A stretch of 64,000 bases of DNA from Haloferax marisrubri (GTDB taxonomy: Archaea; Halobacteriota; Halobacteria; Halobacteriales; Haloferacaceae): assembly GCF_001469875.2 (NCBI RefSeq), contig NZ_LOPW02000010.1:1-64000 (forward strand). Direction: 5' to 3'. How positions within the stretch are numbered: the first letter of the stretch is position 1; each line of letters opens with the position of its first letter. A program made the position numbers and the translations under genes. A model generated the notes under the pieces. That model was not told where the DNA came from, searched no databases, and saw only the letters and a list, made by a program, of their open reading frames with translations. Shown here piece by piece: positions 57,617 to 64,000 of the stretch.

Positions 57617-57741
57617 ACGCCGAACTCGGGCGCGACGGGGAAAACTCCTCCCGATTCGGTCGCTTCGCCGGTCGCCCGTTGGTCACGCTGGTCACCGGCC
57701 TGTCGCCGACGGACCGCCGACTGCTCGGGCGACCTCGTCGT

Positions 57742-58203
57742 TCAGGCGGCCTCGTCGCTCAGCAGGGAGTCCGTCGTCCCCTCTTCCAACTGGCGGACCG
57801 TCAGCACCGGCACCGGACAGGTCCGAACGACGCGCTCGGCGACGCTCCCGATGAGAAAGCGGTTCTCGCCGTGTCGGCCGCGGGTGCCCATGGCGACGGC
57901 GTCGGCGTCAACCTCGCGGGCGTAGTTCGAAATCTCGGCCGCGGGGCGGCCCTCTCGCACCGCGACGGTCACCTCGCGGTCGGTCGCGGCCTCGACCTCG
58001 GCGAGCGCCTCCTCGCCGCGTTCGGTGAGCGCGTCACGCATCTCGTCGCGGAGTCGGTCCGGCGCGGTCTCCACGTCGCCGGCGTCGATGACGTACAGCG
58101 CGTGGACCGACGCGTCGAACCGCTCTGCGAGGTCGACGGCGACGCTGACCGCCCGGCGGACGCTCGCCGAACCGTCGGTGGCGATGACGATGGTGTCGAA
58201 CAT
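57742..58203 (-). CDS. Universal stress protein (UspA family)
   Basis: 153 aa. FDTIVIATDGSASVRRAVSV opens the fold; the ATP-binding motif G-x2-G-x9-G-S is seen in GTRGRHGENRFLIGSVAE. Cytoplasmic, usually a stress-linked nucleotide-binding dimer. Divergent from the second Usp-like gene at 58305, with about 100 nt between them. Confidence 0.93.
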   Translation of the reverse strand: MFDTIVIATDGSASVRRAVSVAVDLAERFDASVHALYVIDAGDVETAPDRLRDEMRDALTERGEEALAEVEAATDREVTVAVREGRPAAEISNYAREVDADAVAMGTRGRHGENRFLIGSVAERVVRTCPVPVLTVRQLEEGTTDSLLSDEAA

Positions 58204-58304
58204 GTCCACGGGTTCACGGCGCGGCGGCATAAAACCAGTCTGGGGCGGTCGGCCGTCGGGAGCGTGGGGTGAGTTTTTTGTCGTCCCCCGACGCAGGTGG
58301 GGAC

Positions 58305-58760
58305 ATGTCACCGCGCCCGCTCTCTATCGACCTCGTTCTCGTGCCGGTCGACCAAAGCGAGGAGGCGACGCGCGCGGCGGAGTACGCCGCCGCCGTCGCG
58401 GCCGAGTACGACGCCGCGGTCCACGCCGTCCACGTCCTCGGCGAGGACGTCGTCCGCGCCATAGAGCAGGGCGTCGTCGACGAGGACGCCGTCGCCGAGG
58501 ACAGCAAAGCCGTGACCGACACGGTCTCGGCCCTCGCCGAAAACGCCGACGTTCCAGTCACCACCTCCGTGGCTTACGGCTTCTCGCGGACGAGCAAGCT
58601 CCGCCACCCCGGAAGCGTCGTCCTCGACACCGCAGAAGAACTGAACGCGGACTTCATCGTCGTGCCCCGAGAGCCGGTGTCGGGCGACCCCGGCGAAGTG
58701 CTCGCCAAGGCCGCCGAGTACGTCCTTCTGTACGCCAGCCAGCCCGTCCTCTCGGTCTGA
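58305..58760 (+). CDS. UspA-like protein lacking a clear ATP-binding motif
   Basis: 151 aa. LVLVPVDQSEEATRAAEYAA gives the UspA start and VLDTAEELNADFIVVPREPV the middle. The G-x2-G-x9-G-S motif of the neighbour is not evident, so it may bind no ATP. Divergent from the 57742-58203 gene. The ATG at 58305 is preferred over one at 58269. Confidence 0.85.
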   Translation: MSPRPLSIDLVLVPVDQSEEATRAAEYAAAVAAEYDAAVHAVHVLGEDVVRAIEQGVVDEDAVAEDSKAVTDTVSALAENADVPVTTSVAYGFSRTSKLRHPGSVVLDTAEELNADFIVVPREPVSGDPGEVLAKAAEYVLLYASQPVLSV

Positions 58761-58796
58761 GTCGCAGGTCGTTGTCGTCGTGACTCCGCGTCGCCC

Positions 58797-59351
58797 TCAA
58801 CCGCCCTCCTCGTCCGGCGGTTCGGCGAGTCGGATGGTCATCTCCAGTTCGAAGCTCTCGGCGTCGCTCGTCTCGAAGCCGACGGTCTGGTAGAGGCCGA
58901 CCGCCGCGCGGTTCCAGCGCTCGACCGTGAGCCACACCTTCTCGACGCCGGACACCCGGCCGTAGCCGAGGAGCGCCTTGATGAGCCGCGTGCCGATACC
59001 GGCGCGCTGGTACGTCTGGTGGACGAAGATAGCGAGTTCGTAGGCGTCGCCGTCGGGGACGAGCGTCGCGTGGCCGGCCACCTCGTCGCCGTCCCACGCG
59101 ATGACGTTCAGACAGTCCTCGTCGAGGATGTTCTCCAGCCAGTCGCGGATGCGGTCCTCGCGCCCCGGCGGGATGCCCTGCGCGCGGTCCGAGGGGTCGA
59201 ACGCGTCGTACATCTCGACGAGCGCCTCCATCTCCTCGTCGGAGCCGTCGTACGCGCGCACCTCGATGGTGCGGTCTTCCCTGTCGGTGAACGACAGCGG
59301 CGGCGCGTCGTAGGGGTCGGCGACGGCGTCGGAGAACGTTCGGTTGCTCAT
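58797..59351 (-). CDS. GNAT-family N-acetyltransferase
   Basis: 184 aa. AcCoA-binding loop QRAGIGTRLIKALLGYGR in the core, then NRAAVGLYQTVGFE. Paralogue of the 9659-10282 protein (shared GHAT, FVHQ and VGFET-like motifs). Its ATG overlaps the stop of the Usp gene at 59348, so the two are coupled. Confidence 0.92.
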   Translation of the reverse strand: MSNRTFSDAVADPYDAPPLSFTDREDRTIEVRAYDGSDEEMEALVEMYDAFDPSDRAQGIPPGREDRIRDWLENILDEDCLNVIAWDGDEVAGHATLVPDGDAYELAIFVHQTYQRAGIGTRLIKALLGYGRVSGVEKVWLTVERWNRAAVGLYQTVGFETSDAESFELEMTIRLAEPPDEEGG

Positions 59352-59716
59352 CGTACTAGAGTGACGGTCACGTGGGAGTTCAAGAGGACGAACTCCGCGA
59401 TGTTGCCGATCTGTATCTTCCCCATCGGGCTCGTCTCCCCGCCGCCGAGCACCAGTTGGTCGAACCCCTCGTTCTCGGCGAGGTCCACGAGGGAGCTCCC
59501 CGGGTCGCCGTCGAGCAGGCGGACGGGCGCGTCGACGCCGCGCTCGTCGAGCAGTTCCGTCACCCGCGTTTCGATGTCCTCGCGCGAGCGCTCGCCGGCC
59601 GGGTTGTCGACGATGGCGACCGTGAGGTCGTCGCCCACGTTGGCCGTCCGTTCGACCGTCTTTTCGAGCGCTCGGATGGAATCGTCGCTGCCACCGATTC
59701 CGAGCAGTACCTTCAT
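59348..59716 (-). CDS. Universal stress-like protein coupled to GNAT
   Basis: 122 aa, short for UspA. MKVLLGIGGSDDSIRALEKT at the start; LGGGETSPMGKIQIGNIAEF near the end keeps a G-rich, partial nucleotide-binding loop. ATGA overlap with the GNAT gene suggests both act in one stress response. Confidence 0.85.
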   Translation of the reverse strand: MKVLLGIGGSDDSIRALEKTVERTANVGDDLTVAIVDNPAGERSREDIETRVTELLDERGVDAPVRLLDGDPGSSLVDLAENEGFDQLVLGGGETSPMGKIQIGNIAEFVLLNSHVTVTLVR

Positions 59717-59836
59717 GATTCCCAATCTCGCGGTCGTGATAGAAAACCCTTGCCCGGAATCGGGGGGCGACACCCCCGCCGGCGGGGGACCGCACGTCGC
59801 GGAACCCTTTTCGGCCGTGCCGCGGTAGCCCGCGGT

Positions 59837-60574
59837 ATGACAGACGAGTCCGACGAGTTCGAGACGGGCGCGAGCGACGCCGAGGAGACGGCTCGCCCCG
59901 GCGCGGACGCGCGAGCGGAGGCGGACGAAGCGGCGGCAGACGCGGCGGCGGCAACTACGGAGACGGCAGGCGCGGAACCGACGGACGCGGAGGCCGCCGA
60001 CGCGGCCGACCCCGAGGCCGACGCCGACGGTGCAGATTCCGATTCCGAAGACGCCGAAGACGCCGAAGACGCCGTTCCGGAGGACGTACAGAAGTACGCC
60101 CGGTTCAAGAAGGTCGACGGCGCGCAGTACGACCGCGTCAACGACTTCCTCCGCCAGCGGACCTACGTGACCGCCCGCGAGTGGGCCATCGCGCGACTCT
60201 GCGCCGACTTCCGGACCGAGACGGGCGTCGAGATGACGAAAATCGGGAACAACCTCCCCGAACTCGTCCCCTTCATGACCGACACCTACACCCCGCAGGC
60301 GGTCAATCAGGCCCGGTCTGCGTTCCGCGACAAGGTCCGAAAGTCGGGCGCGACGTTCCTCTACGGCGCGATGTCCGGCTTTTTCACCGCCGAGGAACTC
60401 GACGAGATGATGTACGAGGTGACGGAAATCGCCAAGTTCCTGCTCGAAGTCGAGGGCGTGGACCTCTCGGTCGAAGAGGAACTGGAGGCCGAAGAGCGCA
60501 TTTCGAGCGTCATGCGGGAGGTCCGCGAGGCGAGCACGGAACTGCGACAAGAAGAGCTGTCGGACGAGGAGTGA
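59837..60574 (+). CDS. DUF5806-type haloarchaeal protein
   Basis: 245 aa. A very acidic Ala/Asp/Glu-rich N-terminal 80 residues precede a conserved domain (KYARFKKVDGAQYDRVNDFL, TAREWAIARLCADFRTETGV, FLYGAMSGFFTAEELDEMMY). The domain is probably helical and DNA- or protein-binding; function unknown. Family name from memory. Followed by a short G/C-rich gap. Confidence 0.8.
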   Translation: MTDESDEFETGASDAEETARPGADARAEADEAAADAAAATTETAGAEPTDAEAADAADPEADADGADSDSEDAEDAEDAVPEDVQKYARFKKVDGAQYDRVNDFLRQRTYVTAREWAIARLCADFRTETGVEMTKIGNNLPELVPFMTDTYTPQAVNQARSAFRDKVRKSGATFLYGAMSGFFTAEELDEMMYEVTEIAKFLLEVEGVDLSVEEELEAEERISSVMREVREASTELRQEELSDEE

Positions 60575-60654
60575 GACTCCGCGGCCGGTACGCACCGGCC
60601 TCGAACCGGTTTCGAACCGCCCCGCCCCCAAACCGACTCCCCGCGGATTCGCGC

Positions 60655-61176
60655 TCAGGGGAACAGCGGCTCGGGGTTCGACTGGACTAACTCGACGCGT
60701 CGGTCCGCCTCGACCGGTCGGACGTAGAGGCGGAGCTCACCCTGTTCTCGTGCTCGCGTCACCATCGCGTCCACCTTGTCCAGCCCGTAGTACAGCGGGA
60801 CGACGACGGCCTTCGACGCCGCGGCGTCCTGCACGACCGAGACGGCGAACACGGTGTCGTCCTCGCGGGCGCGGTACACGTCGTAGCGGTCGAACTCGGC
60901 CGACTCGACCCACGACGACAGCGACTCGAATTCGCTTCCGGGGACGAGCACGTCGAACCCGACGCGGTCCGTCGCCTCGGGCAGGTTCGCCGGCGGCAGC
61001 ACCGTCACGTCGCCGGGGTGGAGCACGAGCGTCTCCCAGCCCTCGTCTTCGTACTCGGCCGCGGTCGCCTCGGCGTCCTCCACGACCGTCTCCCAGAACG
61101 ACAGCAGTCCCGTGAGTGCGTGCGGTTCGTCCGCGTTCGGGCCGCGACCTCGGGGCGGCGTCTGCTCGTCGGTCAT
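60655..61176 (-). CDS. DUF7529-like haloarchaeal protein
   Basis: 173 aa. Shares DEGWETLVLHPGDVTV, DRYDVYRARED and VQSNPEPLFP with the paralogue at 27006-27488. The ATG at 61176 is chosen because the upstream open frame is unrelated. No active-site pattern. Confidence 0.8.
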   Translation of the reverse strand: MTDEQTPPRGRGPNADEPHALTGLLSFWETVVEDAEATAAEYEDEGWETLVLHPGDVTVLPPANLPEATDRVGFDVLVPGSEFESLSSWVESAEFDRYDVYRAREDDTVFAVSVVQDAAASKAVVVPLYYGLDKVDAMVTRAREQGELRLYVRPVEADRRVELVQSNPEPLFP

Positions 61177-61307
61177 GCGTGTCACTCCCTCGGGGTGTCG
61201 GACGGGAAAAGGATTCGCTTGCATCGGGTTCGTCCGGTCCCCGACCGAGCCCTCGACACCCGGTGACGACGGAACTGCTATCTGTCTCCCCGCCGACAGT
61301 CGGCCCG

Positions 61308-61760
61308 ATGCGCTGGTCACTCCGCGCGGTCCTCGGGTCGTTTCAGCTCCCCGTCGCCGGTGCCGGGGTCGCGCTCCTCGCGTTCGTCTGGCGGACCGCC
61401 GTCACGATGCCCCCGCCGCCGCCCGGAAGTGACGGCTTCGTCCACGGGCTCGCGGGCTTTTTCCTCCTCGTGTTCGGAGTCGCCGGCTTCGTCCTCCTCG
61501 CGGGCGGCCTGCTCATCCCGCCCGGGCCGGGCTACGGCGTCGCGTTCACTCGCAACCAGCGTTGGCTGTTCGCCTACGCGCTGGTCTCGCCGGCCCTCGC
61601 CGTGGGCGGCTTCCTCGCAACCGTCGTCGCATCGTCCGCACTCGGCGGCCTCGGCGGCCTCGCCGGGTCGGCCGTCTCGCTCGTCGTCCTGACGGCGCCG
61701 CTCGCGGTGCTCGTCGGCGTCGGCTGGAAGGGCGCGCAGGTCGCGGCCGCGCGGTTCTGA
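61308..61760 (+). CDS. Hypothetical four-TM membrane protein
   Basis: 150 aa, four hydrophobic segments (SFQLPVAGAGVALLAFVW, HGLAGFFLLVFGVAGFVLLA, LFAYALVSPALAVGGFLAT, VVLTAPLAVLVGVGWKGAQ). A short GFVHGLAG loop lies before TM2. No motif recognised. Convergent with pyrC. Confidence 0.7.
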   Translation: MRWSLRAVLGSFQLPVAGAGVALLAFVWRTAVTMPPPPPGSDGFVHGLAGFFLLVFGVAGFVLLAGGLLIPPGPGYGVAFTRNQRWLFAYALVSPALAVGGFLATVVASSALGGLGGLAGSAVSLVVLTAPLAVLVGVGWKGAQVAAARF

Positions 61761-61793
61761 GGGTTTCGGGGCCCCAGTCGCGCTCAATCGCGC

Positions 61794-63083
61794 TCAGTCG
61801 CGGACGTTCTCGCCGGCGACTTCGCCGAAGCCGTCGCCGTCCCAGACGAACTCGCCGCGGAGCATCGTCCACTCGGGGAAGACGCCGGTGTGGCCCTCGA
61901 ACGGGGTCCAGTCGCACTTCGAGTGGAGGTCCGAGCCGCGAATCTCGCGGGCGGCGTCGAGGTCGTACAGCGCGAGGTCGGCGTCAGCGCCCGCCTCGAT
62001 GCGGCCCTTGCGCGGCAGGTCGAACACCTCTGCGGGGTTCGCGGCGACCACGTCGCGGACTCGTTCGGCGGTGAGGTCGCCCTCGACGACCGCGCCCAGA
62101 AGCAGGGGCACCATCGTCTCGACGCCGGGAACGCCGCTCGGAGCATCGAGGAGCGACTGTTCTTTCTCCTCGCGCGTGTGCGGCGCGTGGTCCGTGGCGA
62201 CCATGTCGATGCGGCCGTCGGCGAGGCGCTCGAACATGGCCTCGCGGCGCGCCTCGGAGCGGAGCGGCGGGTTCATCCGGCCGTAGGTGCCCAACTCGGC
62301 GAGGTCGTCGCGGGACAGAAACAGGTGGTGCGGCGTCGCCTCGCAGGTCGCGCCGCCGTCGCGGGCGGCGTCGACGCCCTCGGGTGTGCTCGTGTGGGCG
62401 ATGTGAATCTGCGCACCGGTCTCGCCGCCGACGCGGACGGCGCGCTCGACGGCGGCCGCCTCGGCCTCGGCGGTGCGGTAGGCGCTCCACGCGTCTGCGT
62501 CGGCGTCGTGGCCGACCCCCCCGAGGTCGCCCTCGATGGCCGACTCGTCGAATAGGTCGGCGTCCTCGGCGTGGACCGTGACGGGCACGCCCGCCTCGCC
62601 GGCGCGCTCCGCGGCCTCGGAAAACAGGTCGGCCTCGATGCCCATGTCGCCGGTCGAATCGGCGAGGAACACCTCACCGAGGGCGAAAAGCGGGCGGTCG
62701 AGGAGGCTGTCGGGGTCCCAGTCGGCGGTGACGCCGCCGTTGATGCCGTAGTCGATACAGGACTTCGCGGCGCGCTCGGCCTTCGTGTCGAAGCCCGCGC
62801 CGTCGGTCGTCGTCGGGTTGGTGTTCGGCTGGTCGGCGACGGTCGTCACGCCGCCCGCGGCGGCGCTCCGCGCGCCCGTCTCCCACGTCTCTTTGTGCTC
62901 GAAGCCCGGTTCGCGGAAGTGGACGTGCACGTCGATAGCGCCCGGTAGAAGCAGGTTCTCCTCGGCGTCGACGGTCTCCTCGTCGGCGACGGGGTCGAGG
63001 TCGCCGACCGCCTCGACGGTCCCGTCCTCGACGCGGACGTCGACCACGCGGCCGTCGGCCAGCGTCGCGTTCTCGATTCGCAT
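61794..63083 (-). CDS. pyrC: Dihydroorotase
   Basis: 429 aa. Zn ligands in DVHVHFREPG, GRMNPPLRSE and ATDHAPHTREEK mark the amidohydrolase fold. Third step of UMP synthesis: carbamoyl aspartate to dihydroorotate. Length fits class I enzymes. Transcribed alone. Confidence 0.95.
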   Translation of the reverse strand: MRIENATLADGRVVDVRVEDGTVEAVGDLDPVADEETVDAEENLLLPGAIDVHVHFREPGFEHKETWETGARSAAAGGVTTVADQPNTNPTTTDGAGFDTKAERAAKSCIDYGINGGVTADWDPDSLLDRPLFALGEVFLADSTGDMGIEADLFSEAAERAGEAGVPVTVHAEDADLFDESAIEGDLGGVGHDADADAWSAYRTAEAEAAAVERAVRVGGETGAQIHIAHTSTPEGVDAARDGGATCEATPHHLFLSRDDLAELGTYGRMNPPLRSEARREAMFERLADGRIDMVATDHAPHTREEKEQSLLDAPSGVPGVETMVPLLLGAVVEGDLTAERVRDVVAANPAEVFDLPRKGRIEAGADADLALYDLDAAREIRGSDLHSKCDWTPFEGHTGVFPEWTMLRGEFVWDGDGFGEVAGENVRD

Positions 63084-63197
63084 ACGAGGGGGTGCGACGC
63101 GCCGGGTGCTAAGTCCGGCGGTTCGGGTAGTGGCGGCGGTTCGGAACGTGGCTTCGACCCATCATATTCTCCCACCGCTGGACACGCCCCGCGTCGC

Positions 63198-63884
63198 TCA
63201 CGCGAGGTCCGCCGCGTCTTCGACTCGGGTGTCCGCGTCGCCGACGAAGACGGCTTCGAGGGCGTCGCAGACCGCGTCCGGGCTTCCCGGTCCCCCGGCG
63301 TCGGCGACGCTGCCCACCGAATCCGGGTCGAAGGGGACCTCGATGGCCTCGTAGACGGGCGCGAGCACGTCGGCTATCTCGTCGCGGTCGGCGACGACGA
63401 CCACGCCGGAGACGAGCGCGCTCTCCTTGCGGACCCGCTGGGCGATGCCGCAGAGCTTCCCGCCCGCTTGGACCGAGTGGTCGCCGGGACAGTACGACTG
63501 CGGGGGCTCGCCCCGACGCGCGGGGACGCCGAGTGTTCGGAGGGCGCGGACGACGGCGGTCGTTCCGGCCTCGTACCGCGCGTCGAGTCCGGTCCGGGCG
63601 TCGTCGAGCGGGAGCGCGTGGGCGAACGCGACGGTGGTTCCCGTGTAGGCCACCGCGCGACCGCCGACGGAGCGCTCGACGGCCGGGAATCCGCGTTCCT
63701 CGGCGGCGGCGACGGCCTCGTCGTACCGCGGGGCACGGGTGTCGCGCCTGCCGAACGCGAGTTGTCGGTGCGGCGTCCACGCGCGGACGGCCGGTTCGCC
63801 CGTCTCGCCCGCCTCGCGGAGCATGGCCGCGGTGACCGCCCGGTCTGCGTCCCGGTCGGGCCCGCGGCCGCGGATGACGCGCAT
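63198..63884 (-). CDS. Lipoate-protein ligase-family protein
   Basis: 228 aa. BPL/LplA fold: AFGRRDTRAPRYDEAVAAAE, RSVGGRAVAYTGTTVAFAHA (nucleotide/lipoyl loop), PGDHSVQAGGKLCGIAQRVR with the catalytic-type Lys. It attaches lipoate, or biotin/octanoate as relatives do, to carrier proteins. ATG at 63884; the longer start at 63899 adds five residues. Confidence 0.9.
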   Translation of the reverse strand: MRVIRGRGPDRDADRAVTAAMLREAGETGEPAVRAWTPHRQLAFGRRDTRAPRYDEAVAAAEERGFPAVERSVGGRAVAYTGTTVAFAHALPLDDARTGLDARYEAGTTAVVRALRTLGVPARRGEPPQSYCPGDHSVQAGGKLCGIAQRVRKESALVSGVVVVADRDEIADVLAPVYEAIEVPFDPDSVGSVADAGGPGSPDAVCDALEAVFVGDADTRVEDAADLA

Positions 63885-63938
63885 GCCTGAGAGAACCACC
63901 CCGACGTACCTAAGCGCACCCGTCCCGTCCCGACGACC

Positions 63939-64000
63939 ATGCTGCGACTGCCGCGGTCGATACTCTCGCGCTTCGAGCGCTTCTCGCTCTACAACTCGCC
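63939..64000 (+). CDS. N-terminal fragment of an unidentified gene, cut by window edge
   Basis: ATG at 63939 opens MLRLPRSILSRFERFSLYNS and continues past the window. Too short to assign. Confidence 0.5.
   Translation, partial: MLRLPRSILSRFERFSLYNS

Overview
The window is chromosomal DNA from a halophilic archaeon, most likely Haloferax or a close relative. The signs are high GC with C/G in third codon positions, very acidic proteins, ribosomal protein S6e, many Tat-exported lipoproteins, short TATA-like boxes about 25 to 30 nt before the start codon (leaderless transcription), and many families known mainly from haloarchaea. The genus is inferred from overall gene content, not measured.

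Layout. 1-5.3 kb: a hairpin terminator, tRNA-Cys, a very large wHTH/FilR1-like/P-loop/TPR regulator, and two membrane proteins. 5.3-9.2 kb: a copper module with CopA ATPase, an AsnC-TRASH regulator and a CopZ-like chaperone, with a shared palindrome in two of the promoters. 11-14.2 kb: an iron-uptake operon (FAD oxidoreductase, FecCD-type permease, ATPase) behind two TTAGG-N4-CCTAA boxes; the same box recurs at 20.8 kb before an unknown gene. 14.2-25.6 kb: FKBP isomerase, TlpA-CcdA thiol pair, J-domain ferredoxin, a flippase-like protein, and a MacB/LolCD-type ABC operon with a secreted partner.

26.2-39.3 kb: an AsnC-type regulator, then a 12-gene collinear operon. It holds a five-gene peptide-type ABC transporter followed by a Cys-rich protein, DUF917, DUF1177, AroM, an M29-like aminopeptidase, a nitroreductase and an Asp/Glu/hydantoin racemase. 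It looks like an uncharacterised uptake-and-catabolism pathway. 39.6-43.8 kb: catalase-peroxidase KatG and a six-TM chemotaxis transducer.

43.8-49.2 kb: a lower-GC accessory island ending at tRNA-Arg(CCG), carrying an HNH protein, a Fic protein and two toxin-antitoxin-like gene pairs. The two pairs lie in two tiny tandem elements (about 0.95 and 1.37 kb). Both are bounded by a 15-bp copy of the tRNA 3' end and by homologous left and right arms, each arm with a 17-bp palindrome; neither encodes a recombinase. This is the most unusual structure in the window.

49.2-64 kb: mostly ordinary chromosome with a MATE exporter, membrane-anchored ferredoxin, 6-phosphogluconate dehydrogenase, M29 aminopeptidase, a HiPIP-like lipoprotein, ribosomal protein S6e, DHH phosphoesterase, UspA and GNAT proteins, dihydroorotase and a lipoate ligase-like protein.
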